Below are positions 27,437-36,147 of a stretch of 64,000 bases of DNA, one piece after another. The position numbers and the translations under genes are program-made. Source of the stretch: Archangiaceae bacterium. Its GTDB lineage: Bacteria; Myxococcota; Myxococcia; Myxococcales; Myxococcaceae. Positions within the stretch are counted from its first letter, which is position 1. Every line of letters begins with the position of its first letter. The stretch spans positions 62,001-126,000 of the forward strand of contig JADJNS010000008.1 in NCBI GenBank assembly GCA_016714225.1, in the 5' to 3' direction. Under the pieces are notes generated by a model. The model did no database searches, was not told the DNA's origin, and saw only the letters and a list, made by a program, of their open reading frames with translations.

Positions 27437-30102
27437 AGCCGGCCGCCGCCGCCGAGCCCAAGGCCGACGGCCCCAGAAAGCTCACCCTGGTCGACGCCTC
27501 GGGCTTCATCTTCCGCGCCTACCACGCGCTGCCGCCGCTCACGACCAGCAAGGGGGTGCCGTCGCACGCCGTGCTGGGCTTCACCCGCATGCTGCTCAAG
27601 CTGATTCGCGAGCGCTCGCCCACCCACCTGGTGCTCTGCTTCGACAAAGACAGCCGCAAGGGCCGCCTGCAGATCGACCCCAACTACAAGGCGAACCGCG
27701 AGGCTCCCCCCGACGATCTGCTGCGGCAGTTCAGCACCATCAGGAAGTGCGCCGACGTGCTCAACCTGCCCATCGTCGAGGTCGAGGGGTGGGAGGCCGA
27801 CGACGTGATCGCCACCCTCACCCGGTACGCCCGCGAGCAGGGGTGGAACACCGAGGTGGTCACCTCGGACAAAGACTTTCTGCAGATCTGGGGCGACGGC
27901 GTCACGCTCTATGATCCGATGAAGGACAAGATGATCGACGAGGCCAGCTGCCTCGAGCGGTACGGGGTCAAGCCCAGCCAGATGCGCGACTACCTCGCGC
28001 TGGTGGGCGACGCGATCGACAACGTGCCCAAGGTGCCGGGCATCGGCCCCAAGACCGCGGTCGAGCTGATCGAGAAGTTCCACACCGTCGAAGAGCTGAT
28101 CTCGCGCGTCGACGAGGTGGGCAAGCCGAAGATTCGCCAGTCGCTGAAAGATCACGTCGAGGGCCTGAGGCGCGCCCACCAGCTGATCGGCTTCAAGGAC
28201 GATCTGAATCTCGATCACGATCTCGAGCAGTACGTGCGCCGAGACATCAAGGCCCCCGAGGCGCGCGCCCTGTTCACCGAGATGGAGTTCTTCGTGCTGC
28301 TCAAGGAGATGCCGCAGGCGCCGGCGACTCCCCTCGCGAAGGACCCGGTGATCGTCGCCGACGCAGCGGGTCTCGTGCCGCTGGCCGCGGCGCTCGAGAA
28401 CGCCGAGGCGGTGGCGGTGGCCCCCGCGTTCGAGGGCGCGGCGCACTCGGCGCTCACCCACGGGCTGGGCCTCGCGCTGCAGCCGGGCGGCGTCTTCTAC
28501 CTCGACGTGAAGGCGGCGGGCGCCGAGGCGGTGGTGGCGGCGCTCTCGAAGGGTTTCGCGCGCCCCGAGCTCAAAGTCCTGGCGCACGACGCCAAGGCGG
28601 TGCTGCACCTCTTCCACACCCTGGGGCTGCCCCAGCCGCAGGTCGACGCCGACGTCGAGCTGCTCTCGTACCTGCTCAACCCCTCGCGCCGCGAGCACGC
28701 GCTCGCCGAGCTGGCCCGCGAGCGGCTGCGCACCGAGCTGCCGGCCTGGCCCGAGGCCTCGACGCGCGCCAAGCTGCCGCTCGAGGCGGTGGGGCGGGGC
28801 ACCGCGGCGGCGATCTTCGCGGCCTCTGCCGACGCGATCAGCCGCCTGGCCCCCGAGCTGTGGGAAGAGGCCCGCGTGGTCGGCATGGCCGACCTGGCCC
28901 TGCAGATGGAGCTGCCGCTGATACCGGTGCTGTACCGCATGGAGCGGCACGGGGTGCGCATCGATCTCGACGAGCTCAAGGGCATCGCCACCCAGGTCGA
29001 CGCGCTGTGCGAGCAGATGCTGGCCGAGGTCTACAAGCACGCCGGGCGCGAGTTCAACGTGGGGTCTCCGCTGCAGCTGGCGCAGGTGCTGTACGACGAT
29101 CTGAAGCTGCCGGTGCTCAAGCGCACCAAGACCGGGCCGTCGACCGATCAAGAGGTGCTCGAGAAGCTCGCCGACCAGCACCCGCTGCCCGGGGCGATCA
29201 CCGAGTACCGCAGCGTGGCCAAGCTCAAGTCGACCTACCTCGACACCCTGCCGGGCATGGTCGGCCAGGACGGCCGCATTCGCACCACCTTCCACCAGGC
29301 GCTGGCGGCCACCGGGCGCCTGTCGTCGGTCGAGCCGAACCTGCAGAACATTCCCATTCGCACCGAGCTGGGCCGCCAGATTCGAAGGGCCTTCGTGGCC
29401 GAGCCCGGGTGGAAGCTGGTCTCGGCCGACTACTCGCAGATCGAGCTGCGCATTCTCGCCCACATCTGTGGAGACGCCGCGCTGGTCGAGGCCTTCGGCG
29501 CCGACGCCGACGTGCACGCGCGCACCGCCGCCGAGGTGTTCGGGGTGCCGCTCGAGCAGGTCACCAAGGCCCAGCGCAACACCGCCAAGATGGTGAACTA
29601 CGGCATCGCCTACGGGCTCTCGCCGCACGGGCTGGCGACCCGCCTCAACATTCCCGTCGACGAGGCGCGCGCCATCATCGACCGCTACTTCGAGCGCTTC
29701 ACCGGCATTCGCACCTACGTCAGCGACACCCTCGAGAAGGTGCGCAAGACCGGCTACGTCGAGACGCTGTTCGGCCGGCGCCGCTACCTGCCCGACCTGG
29801 TCAGCCGCAACCGCTCGGTGTCGATGGCCGCCGAGCGCGCCGCCATCAACATGCCGATTCAGGGCACCGCCGCCGACATCGTGAAGCGCGCCATGCTCGA
29901 GCTCGACAAGCGCCTGAACGAGGCCGGGCGCCGCACCCGCATGCTCTTGCAGGTGCACGACGAGCTGCTGTTCGAAGCGCCCGAGGCCGAGGCCGAAAGC
30001 ATCGCCGAGCTGGCGCGCACGGTGATGTCGAGCGTGGCCGAGCTCAAGGTGCCGCTGCGGGTCGACGTGGGCATCGGGCACTCGTGGGCCGAAGCGCACT
30101 GA
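27367..30102 (+). CDS. polA: DNA polymerase I
   Basis: PolA fills gaps and removes RNA primers in replication and repair. The 911-residue protein begins at GTG with a 40-residue extension (STQQQDLFGGL is reminiscent of a clamp-binding QxxLF peptide). The 5' nuclease domain (about 42-310) has LVDASGFIFRAYHALPPL, EGWEADDVIATL and GDAIDNVPKVPGIGPKTA. The middle exonuclease-like domain (about 320-510) lacks the usual first Asp-x-Glu, so proofreading is probably lost. The polymerase domain has motif A (SADYSQIELRILAH), the O helix (NTAKMVNYGIAYG) and motif C (QVHDELLFEAP). The O-helix residue equivalent to E. coli Phe762 is Tyr745. Start choice is moderately sure. Confidence 0.95.
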   Translation: MPRAISSTQQQDLFGGLAPPEPVKPAAAAEPKADGPRKLTLVDASGFIFRAYHALPPLTTSKGVPSHAVLGFTRMLLKLIRERSPTHLVLCFDKDSRKGRLQIDPNYKANREAPPDDLLRQFSTIRKCADVLNLPIVEVEGWEADDVIATLTRYAREQGWNTEVVTSDKDFLQIWGDGVTLYDPMKDKMIDEASCLERYGVKPSQMRDYLALVGDAIDNVPKVPGIGPKTAVELIEKFHTVEELISRVDEVGKPKIRQSLKDHVEGLRRAHQLIGFKDDLNLDHDLEQYVRRDIKAPEARALFTEMEFFVLLKEMPQAPATPLAKDPVIVADAAGLVPLAAALENAEAVAVAPAFEGAAHSALTHGLGLALQPGGVFYLDVKAAGAEAVVAALSKGFARPELKVLAHDAKAVLHLFHTLGLPQPQVDADVELLSYLLNPSRREHALAELARERLRTELPAWPEASTRAKLPLEAVGRGTAAAIFAASADAISRLAPELWEEARVVGMADLALQMELPLIPVLYRMERHGVRIDLDELKGIATQVDALCEQMLAEVYKHAGREFNVGSPLQLAQVLYDDLKLPVLKRTKTGPSTDQEVLEKLADQHPLPGAITEYRSVAKLKSTYLDTLPGMVGQDGRIRTTFHQALAATGRLSSVEPNLQNIPIRTELGRQIRRAFVAEPGWKLVSADYSQIELRILAHICGDAALVEAFGADADVHARTAAEVFGVPLEQVTKAQRNTAKMVNYGIAYGLSPHGLATRLNIPVDEARAIIDRYFERFTGIRTYVSDTLEKVRKTGYVETLFGRRRYLPDLVSRNRSVSMAAERAAINMPIQGTAADIVKRAMLELDKRLNEAGRRTRMLLQVHDELLFEAPEAEAESIAELARTVMSSVAELKVPLRVDVGIGHSWAEAH

Positions 30103-30170
30103 AGACTGCACCGTAAACCGCTCACGCCTTTGCTCGACGGGTGGCCCTTCAAGGTCTAGAGGGGTCACGC

Positions 30171-31994
30171 ATGCGCAGCTACCGTCTACCGACCCGAGAG
30201 AGCCCGGCTGGGCTGGTGAGTGGGCTCTCGGAGAAGCTCAACGAGCTCGAGAGCGCGGTCGGCCGGCAGGCCGAGCGCTTCACCGCGGTGCTCGACATCG
30301 GCACCGCCATCTCGTCGGCGCGCGACGTCGAGCAGCTGCTCAAGCTGGTGATGGACCGGCTGACCCTGCTGCTCTCGGCCGAGGCCTCGACGCTGTTCAT
30401 GCTCGACCCCGAGAAGGACGAGCTGTGGAGCCGGGTGCTGGCCGGCTCGGCGCTGAAGGAAATTCGCATTCCCGCCACCGCCGGCATCGCCGGGCACGTG
30501 GTGCAGTCGGGCAAGACGCTGCTGCTCGCCGATGCCTACGACGACATTCGCTTCAACCCCGAGATCGACCGGCAGTCGGGCTTTCGCACGCGCTCGATGA
30601 TCGCGGCGCCGCTGCGGCACGTGAGCGGCCGCATTCTCGGAGTGGTCGAGGTGCTGCACCGCAAGGTGGGGGCCTTCAACCAAGACGACCGGGCGCTGGT
30701 CGACGCGGTGGCCTCGCAGATCGCCGCGGTGCTCGACAACGTGCTGCTGCTCGATCAGCTGCGGGCGCAGAACGAGAGCTTGAAGCGCACCTCCGAGGCG
30801 CTGCGCATGGCGGTGCAAGATCTCGACGTGCTCTACGAGATCGAGCGGGCAGTGACCTCGACCGACGAAGAGACCGATCTGCTCGACCGGGTGCTGGGCA
30901 AGGCGATCGCGGTGCTGCGCGCCGGCGCGGGGTCGATCTTGCTGCGCGACTCGGAGAAGGGCGACGACTCGATGTTCTTCCGCACCACCAAGGGAGAGAA
31001 GAGCGAGTCGCTGGTGACCATGAGCTTGAAGCCCGGGCAGGGCATCGCCGGCCACGTGCTCGAGACCGGCGAGGTGATCAACGTGGATCACGCCGACGAC
31101 TCGGAGCACTACGACAAGAGCATCGCCAGGAAGCTGGGGGTGATGGTCGACGCGGTGCTGTGCGTGCCGATCGTCGGCGAAGGCGAGATCATCGGTGCGC
31201 TGCAGCTGCTCAACAAGCGGGGCGGCTTCAGCGACGCCGACGCGCGGCTGGCGACGCTGCTGGCGGGTCAGGCGGGGCGGGCGATCACCTACCGCAAGTC
31301 ACGGGTCGAGAACGAGCGGCGCGGCCGGCTGGCGGCGATCGGCGGCATGCTCTCGGGGCTGATGCATGATCTGCGCACCCCGATGACGGTGATCGGCGGC
31401 TACGCCGAGTTGATGGCGCAAGAGGCCGACCCCGCCGAGCGCGCCCAGGAGAGCAAGATCATCTTGGCGCAGCTCGAGCACCTGAGCGCGATGACGCGCG
31501 AGACGCTGGCCTTCGCGCGTGGCGACACCACGGTGTTGATTCGCAAGGTCTACCTGCAGAACTTCGTCGCCGACGTCACCATGCAGCTCGAGCAGGAGTT
31601 CAAGGGCACCAAGGTCGAGCTCAAGGTGCAGGCCGAGTACCAGGGCTTGGCGCGCTTCGACGACACCAAGATGAAGCGGCTGGTGTTCAACCTGGCGCGC
31701 AACGCGATTCAGGCGATGCCCAAGGGCGGCCGCTTCACGCTCGGCATCGATCGCGACGACAAAGAGCTGGTGATGACCTTCGCCGACAACGGCCCGGGCA
31801 TCCCCGAAGAGATCGCCCCGAAGCTGTTTCAGTCGTTCGTGACCTCGGGGAAGAAGAGCGGCACCGGGTTGGGTCTGGCGATCGTCAAGGCGATCGCCGA
31901 GGAGCACGGCGGCACGGTCGGCTTCAAGTCGAAGCCCGGCAAGGGCACCACGTTCGAGGTGCGCCTGCCGCTCGAGGGGCCGAAGGGCAGCTGA
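30171..31994 (+). CDS. Soluble sensor histidine kinase with two GAF domains
   Basis: The ATG at 30171 has AGAGGGG six bases upstream and is preferred to a GTG at 30141. The 607-residue protein has two GAF domains (about 40-190 and 225-375; note PATAGIAGHVVQSGK and LKPGQGIAGHVLETGE, the same motif in each). A dimerisation domain follows, with the phospho-acceptor His399 in GLMHDLRTPMTVIGG. The ATP-binding domain has NLARNAIQAMP (N box), FADNGPGIP (G1) and GTGLGLAIVKAIAEEHGG (G2). There is no membrane segment and no receiver domain, so it is a cytoplasmic sensor. GAF domains bind small ligands or cyclic nucleotides; the ligand and the cognate regulator are unknown. It lies 68 bases downstream of polA. 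Confidence 0.88.
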   Translation: MRSYRLPTRESPAGLVSGLSEKLNELESAVGRQAERFTAVLDIGTAISSARDVEQLLKLVMDRLTLLLSAEASTLFMLDPEKDELWSRVLAGSALKEIRIPATAGIAGHVVQSGKTLLLADAYDDIRFNPEIDRQSGFRTRSMIAAPLRHVSGRILGVVEVLHRKVGAFNQDDRALVDAVASQIAAVLDNVLLLDQLRAQNESLKRTSEALRMAVQDLDVLYEIERAVTSTDEETDLLDRVLGKAIAVLRAGAGSILLRDSEKGDDSMFFRTTKGEKSESLVTMSLKPGQGIAGHVLETGEVINVDHADDSEHYDKSIARKLGVMVDAVLCVPIVGEGEIIGALQLLNKRGGFSDADARLATLLAGQAGRAITYRKSRVENERRGRLAAIGGMLSGLMHDLRTPMTVIGGYAELMAQEADPAERAQESKIILAQLEHLSAMTRETLAFARGDTTVLIRKVYLQNFVADVTMQLEQEFKGTKVELKVQAEYQGLARFDDTKMKRLVFNLARNAIQAMPKGGRFTLGIDRDDKELVMTFADNGPGIPEEIAPKLFQSFVTSGKKSGTGLGLAIVKAIAEEHGGTVGFKSKPGKGTTFEVRLPLEGPKGS

Positions 31995-32000
31995 GCAGAC

Positions 32001-33239
32001 TCAGTCTTGAGCGCGGAACAGGCGCATGCGCGGCCGGCCGCTCATCTCGAGGAAGAAGCCGAACTGAAAGCGCACCGACGAGTCGGCCTGCACCAGGCCG
32101 GGGGGCGGGTTGGGGAAGGGCTGGGAGCGCTCGAAGGCCTGAATCGCCTCGAGGTCGAGGAAATCGAGGCCGCAGCTCTTCTCGACGTAGATCTCGCGCA
32201 CGTTGCCGTTGTTGTTGAGCGTGACGGCGAGCACGGTGTAGCGGTCGCGGCCGCCGTAGATGTTGCCGGTGGGATCTCGCAGGCGCAGCTGCTGCCCCGG
32301 GTTCCACTGCTGGCTGACGCTCTGCTTCACCCGGTTGAAGAACGAGGCGAACTTCCACTCTTTGGTGTTGAGGTAGGTGCCCTCGCCCTCGTCGACGTCT
32401 TCGAGGTGATCGTTGGCCGCCGCGCCGGTGATCTTGTCGAGCACCGCGGGCGAAGGCAGCAGGTTGGCGACGCCCGGGGTGCCGGTGCGGCCCTCGCTCT
32501 GGTCTTCTCCGCCACCCTGGGCGCCGGGCTGAATCTTCAGCCGGTCGGAGTTGCCCTGCACCGCCTCGGTCTCGGTGCGGTTCGACACGTCAGCGCCGTT
32601 CTTGCTCGGGCTGGTGTTGCGCATCGCGATCTCCGAGCGCTTCTTCACGTCGGGCACTTCGATCATCTGCTGCTGCTTGCCTTCGCGCAGCGGCCGGTCG
32701 TCTTGCCCGATGCCGTTGTTGCCCGAGACCTGCGCCTTGTCGACGCTGTCGGCGCCGTTGCCCTCTTGCGGGTTGGGCGAGGTCCGCTTGGGCATCGCGT
32801 TGCGGTAGAAGGCCGAGGTCTCTTTGGCGCGCGACTCTTTCTGCACCTTGTTCGAGGTCTCGCTGACGTACTTGGCGTTCGGGTCGACCTGGTCGTTGCC
32901 CGGAGACACGGCCACCACCTGACCCTTGGGGTCTTTCTCGGGGTCGGGCTTCTTCTCTTCCTTCTTCCGCTCGCGCTGGGCGGTCTGGTTCTTGTCGTCT
33001 TGCTGCTGTCTGGGGTCGCCGCGGTTCTGCGCCCACTGCTGGGCCGGCACTCCGCGCAGCGACACTGCGCTCTTGGTGGGCACCCGCTTCATCGGCGGCA
33101 GGTGCAGCTGCAGCAGCGAGACGAAGAGAATGAAGAGCAGAAAGAGCCCGTGCCCACCCAGAGCCAGCAGGGTGGCGAGAAGGCTTCTCTTCATGCCGGC
33201 GCGGCGTTCGCTCTTTCGCTCGCGCGGAAGCAGAATCAC
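32001..33239 (-). CDS. TonB-like energy-transducer protein
   Basis: The GTG at 33239 is preferred because a good -10 (TAGTAT) lies just upstream; MKRSLLATL at 33194 is an alternative. The 412-residue protein has a basic cytoplasmic N-terminus, one membrane segment (about 22-42, LLALGGHGLFLLFILFVSLL), then a long hydrophilic Lys/Glu/Gln-rich periplasmic linker, and a C-terminal TonB-like domain (about 310-405) with WNPGQQLRLRDPTGN, YTVLAVTLNNNGNVREIYVE and AFERSQPFPNPP. TonB proteins pass energy from the inner membrane to outer-membrane receptors; in myxobacteria similar proteins also serve gliding and envelope machines. No ExbB/ExbD genes are near, so the role is unsure. Converges with the histidine kinase gene. 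Confidence 0.75.
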   Translation of the reverse strand: MILLPRERKSERRAGMKRSLLATLLALGGHGLFLLFILFVSLLQLHLPPMKRVPTKSAVSLRGVPAQQWAQNRGDPRQQQDDKNQTAQRERKKEEKKPDPEKDPKGQVVAVSPGNDQVDPNAKYVSETSNKVQKESRAKETSAFYRNAMPKRTSPNPQEGNGADSVDKAQVSGNNGIGQDDRPLREGKQQQMIEVPDVKKRSEIAMRNTSPSKNGADVSNRTETEAVQGNSDRLKIQPGAQGGGEDQSEGRTGTPGVANLLPSPAVLDKITGAAANDHLEDVDEGEGTYLNTKEWKFASFFNRVKQSVSQQWNPGQQLRLRDPTGNIYGGRDRYTVLAVTLNNNGNVREIYVEKSCGLDFLDLEAIQAFERSQPFPNPPPGLVQADSSVRFQFGFFLEMSGRPRMRLFRAQD

Positions 33240-33245
33240 GTGCTG

Positions 33246-33251
33246 ATACTA
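33246..33251 (-). promoter_or_regulatory. Candidate -10 element of the TonB-like gene
   Basis: On the minus strand TAGTAT (five of six matches to TATAAT) ends seven bases before the GTG at 33239, again predicting an almost leaderless message. ATGCCT with a 17-base spacer would be the weak -35. Confidence 0.4.
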
Positions 33252-33281
33252 ACGGTTGGCTGCCTTCGAGGCATCCCGACG

Positions 33282-34901
33282 TCAGTAGATGCGCGCGACC
33301 TGTGCGCCACTGTAGTAGTGGCCCAGAATTTCCCGGTAGTTCTGCCCGGCTTCGGCGCGGCCGATCGCACCGGTCTGACACATGCCGACGCCGTGACCCC
33401 ACCCGCCGCCGGTGAAGATCCACCCGGTGGGGCGGCCCTTGGGGTCTTTCTCGGCCCGCACCTCGAACATCGCGCTGTTGAGCATGCCGAACAGCTTGCG
33501 AATGTTGAGCTCGCCGCGCACCACGTTGGCGCCCTGGTCGCCCGAGATGCTGAGCAGCCGGGCGCGGCCCGACACGCCCCGTTCGGTGACGTTCATCGCG
33601 AAGACCGTGCCCACGTTCAGTGACGCCACCTTCTCGTCGACGTCTTTGGCGGTGAAGCGCTTCTCCCAGCGGTACTTGGTGGGCTGCGCGAAGCTCGACA
33701 GCTTGCAGGCTGCGGCGGCGTCGGCGGCGAGAAAGGCGCCCAGGCCCTTCGAGGGCGAGGCGACCGACTTCTTGCCGGGCAGGGTGTCGGGCACGCCGCG
33801 CAGCGAGGGGTTGGGTGGGCCGCCCCAGACGATCTCGTTGTTCTCGGTGTGGCCGCCGCAGACGGCGCTGTAGGTGGCGTCGACCAGGTGGCCGTCTTTG
33901 GCGAACAGGCCTTCGCCGGCGGTGGCCTCGACGGCGGCGGTGGTCGAGGCCTGCTCCGAGGCGATGCCGCGGTACACCGCGCAGTGCTGCTCGGTGCAGA
34001 GCAGGTACGGGTCGGCGAGGTGCTTGAGGCCCACCTTCGCCAGCACCTCGCTGCGCGCGGTCACCGCCTGGGCCTTGAGCGCCTCGGGGTGGGCCTTGGC
34101 GAAGATCTCGCTCGGCACCAGGCCCTTGAGCAGATCTTCGAGCGACACCAGGTTCACCACCGCCAGCATGCCGGCACGGTCGGGCATCAGCTGCAGCGCG
34201 CCGCGAAAGGCGCGGTCTTCGTAGCCGTGGTTGTCGTAGCCCACCGCGTACTCGACCTTCTGCACCTCGATGGGCAGCGCGTCGGGAGACTCGACCGAGA
34301 TCTTGTCTTTGGCGGTCGCCACCACGCTGCCGTCGTCAGAGAGCAGCTCGAGCTCGAGGTGCGCCGGCGTGTCGACCTGCTCGAACAGCGTGGTGCGAAT
34401 GCCGAGGTCGGCCAGCACCTGCGCCTGCCGCGGCGCCAGCTTCTCTGGCGTCTGCAGCGGCTCGTCGATGAGCAAGAGGTAGCGCCGGTTGTCGATCACC
34501 TTGCCGGCGATGCCGAACACCTGCCCCAGCACCTGGGTGCGAACCTTGAGGCCCTTGCCGACCCACTCGGTCTTGGCGGCCTCGAGGCCCTCTTTGTCAG
34601 CGAACACCAGCTCGGCGATCTGAATGCGCGCGCGCACCGCGGCCGGGGTGCCCTTCACGCGGCGCACCCTCCACCTGGCGCCCGCGGGGCCTTCGACGGT
34701 CTTCTCGGGCTCGCCTGAGAGCTTGAGCTTGAGGCGCCCCTTCGAGGCGAAGGTGACCTCGGCGGTGTTCTCCATCAGCCGCACCGGCACCAGCGGGTCG
34801 CCGTTCTTGAAGTCGAGGCGCTTGGCGCTCTCGGTCGGCGGGGGCGGGAGCTCGAGGTCGCCGCTATTCAGGGCGAGCAGCAGTGCGAGCGCGGCGATCA
34901 C
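33282..34901 (-). CDS. SpoIID/LytB-domain protein (amidase-enhancer type)
   Basis: SpoIID proteins remodel peptidoglycan as lytic transglycosylases or stimulate amidases. The GTG at 34901 gives a signal peptide (IAALALLLALNSG). The SpoIID domain fills the C-terminal 320 residues, with the conserved VVNLVSLEDLLKGLVPSEI, ALKAQAVTARSEVLAK, YSAVCGGHTENNEIVW and the terminal GGGWGHGVGMCQTGAIGRA. The N-terminal 200 residues are beta-rich and not assigned. The length of 539 residues fits SpoIID-like proteins of Gram-negative bacteria. It lies upstream of the TonB-like gene with 42 bases between, on the same strand. Confidence 0.88.
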   Translation of the reverse strand: MIAALALLLALNSGDLELPPPPTESAKRLDFKNGDPLVPVRLMENTAEVTFASKGRLKLKLSGEPEKTVEGPAGARWRVRRVKGTPAAVRARIQIAELVFADKEGLEAAKTEWVGKGLKVRTQVLGQVFGIAGKVIDNRRYLLLIDEPLQTPEKLAPRQAQVLADLGIRTTLFEQVDTPAHLELELLSDDGSVVATAKDKISVESPDALPIEVQKVEYAVGYDNHGYEDRAFRGALQLMPDRAGMLAVVNLVSLEDLLKGLVPSEIFAKAHPEALKAQAVTARSEVLAKVGLKHLADPYLLCTEQHCAVYRGIASEQASTTAAVEATAGEGLFAKDGHLVDATYSAVCGGHTENNEIVWGGPPNPSLRGVPDTLPGKKSVASPSKGLGAFLAADAAAACKLSSFAQPTKYRWEKRFTAKDVDEKVASLNVGTVFAMNVTERGVSGRARLLSISGDQGANVVRGELNIRKLFGMLNSAMFEVRAEKDPKGRPTGWIFTGGGWGHGVGMCQTGAIGRAEAGQNYREILGHYYSGAQVARIY

Positions 34902-34959
34902 GAGATGCTGCCCAGCTTCGAAGTTCGTGCGCTCACGTCGAGGGTGCGCTGTCTAACAT

Positions 34960-34976
34960 GGTGGAGCACGACATCG
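34960..34976. repeat. 17-base direct repeat, copy 1
   Basis: GGTGGAGCACGACATCG occurs here and again, identical, at 35456-35472. Similarity continues less exactly for another 20 bases (GCCGC, CG and TGGCTC are shared). On the minus strand this copy lies immediately upstream of GTTAGAC, a possible -10 for the SpoIID gene. Confidence 0.7.
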
Positions 34977-35036
34977 TTGCCGCGCGGAATTGGCTCACGC
35001 CGGCGAAAGGCACACCGCGAACGCTTCGGTGCCTCT

Positions 35037-35327
35037 TCACCCGAACGGAACGGCGCGATCAAAGGTACACCCCGCGTCGATCGCTGCTGGGTTCGTCTTG
35101 AGCTTTGCGACCTCCGCGTTGCAGTGCTGGCAACAGGGGCCCACCGCGCCTTCGGTGGCCCAGCACGTGCCCATCGGCCCGTATGTGGCTTCGAGGCTCT
35201 GAGGGGCGCCACCCGTCTTGTAGAAACAATCGACGTATGACGGGCAGTAGCACGGCGATTGGCCGCTCGAGCAACCGCCCAGGAGCAACGCGCCCAGCAC
35301 CCAAACGCGGACCCCTCTTGCGCTCAT
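35037..35327 (-). CDS. Small Cys-rich lipoprotein
   Basis: Starting at the ATG 35327, the 96-residue product has a clear lipoprotein signal (RGVRVWVLGALLLGGC). The mature part has seven or more Cys in pairs (PCYCPSYVDCFY, then CWATEGAVGPCCQHC), suggesting a small disulfide-stabilised or metal-binding domain. I do not recognise a family. The gene lies upstream of the SpoIID gene on the same strand with 135 bases between them. The open frame extends ten codons further upstream but that would bury the signal peptide. Confidence 0.55.
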   Translation of the reverse strand: MSARGVRVWVLGALLLGGCSSGQSPCYCPSYVDCFYKTGGAPQSLEATYGPMGTCWATEGAVGPCCQHCNAEVAKLKTNPAAIDAGCTFDRAVPFG

Positions 35328-35455
35328 GGCGGAACAAAATCGCCGACCGTCGGCCACTGGGGCACCGGCTCCTCATCGCGAGCGGGTCGTGGCACCTAGC
35401 CGATGCACACTCGTCGATGAGCGGCGACCCAGGAGAGCCGTCGCGACCCCGACAC

Positions 35456-35472
35456 GGTGGAGCACGACATCG
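35456..35472. repeat. 17-base direct repeat, copy 2
   Basis: This is identical to 34960-34976 and in the same orientation. It lies in the gene-free stretch between the small lipoprotein (minus) and the next lipoprotein (plus), 134 bases before the latter's ATG. Confidence 0.7.
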
Positions 35473-35606
35473 GCGCCGCACGAAGCGTGGCTCGAGGTGG
35501 TGCATTCACGCACCGAAGCCTCGCGTTGGGCGCACGTATGCGCGGATCTGGGTTTGCAGCACGCCGGCCGTTTCTCGGTCCCACTCCGCCGTTCACGAGG
35601 GAAGTC

Positions 35607-36016
35607 ATGAATCGAACCGGCCGCTCCCTGGTGCATTTCGGTCTGCCCCTGCTTGTCCTCGCGGCCCTTCAGGGGTGCTTCACCTGCGGCCCGTGCGCGT
35701 GCCCCGCGGCGTCCATCACGCTTGCCGTGAGCGGGGCCCCCGATGGCGGGGCGGTCGCAGACACCCACGCGTTCATCGTCGAGTTGGGCGAGGGAACCGG
35801 CTCCGGCCAGTGCACGCCCAGCACCGTCAACCCCGAGACCGATTGCTTCTGGTACGCGGGCATTTGGACGCGGGGAGCTACACCATTCGGGTCTCCGCTC
35901 CTGGGTTCCAGACTCTCGATGTGCCGGCGTCGGTGAGTCGGTTCGAGGGGTGCTGTGCTGGCGCCCAATTGACCCCGAATCAGGTCGTGCTCACACCAGG
36001 AGACGGCGGCAACTGA
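35607..36016 (+). CDS. Small lipoprotein with a carboxypeptidase-regulatory-like domain (one frame break)
   Basis: The ATG has GAGGGAA upstream and gives a lipoprotein signal (LVHFGLPLLVLAALQGC). The mature part starts with clustered Cys (CFTCGPCACPAASITL). The frame breaks near 35862-35864: TACGCGGGCATTTGG would need one more G to continue as GHLDAGSYTIRVSAPGFQTL, which is a typical CarboxypepD_reg or PEGA-like beta-sandwich strand pattern. With that repair the protein is 136 residues and ends at TGA 36014-36016. It lies two bases from the 3' end of the convergent tRNA-Cys gene. Function unknown. Confidence 0.55.
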
Positions 36017-36017
36017 G

Positions 36018-36089
36018 AGGCGCCACCCGGATTCGAACCGGGGAATGAGGGTTTTGCAGACCCTTGCCTTACCACTTGGCTATGGCGCC
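36018..36089 (-). tRNA. tRNA-Cys (anticodon GCA)
   Basis: Read on the minus strand the 72 bases fold as a cloverleaf: a seven-base-pair acceptor stem (GGCGCCA with TGGCGCC), a short D arm (GCC / GGC), the anticodon stem AGGGT / ACCCT with loop CTGCAAA, and a T arm containing GGTTCGAATCC. The anticodon GCA reads UGU/UGC (Cys). The discriminator is T (U), as required for CysRS. The 3' CCA is not encoded and must be added. No other tRNA was seen in the window. Confidence 0.93.
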
Positions 36090-36147
36090 CTGACTGCAAC
36101 GACTGAGGGGCTTATACGCATCGGGGTCGGGGAAGCGTCAAGCGAGT

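Noticed and set aside
26776..30168. Open frame of over 1100 codons on the minus strand opposite polA
   Set aside because: It is antisense to polA, whose motifs are complete. In this very G+C-rich DNA long antisense frames arise from codon bias alone, and its product is rich in Arg, Gly, Ala and Leu without any domain.
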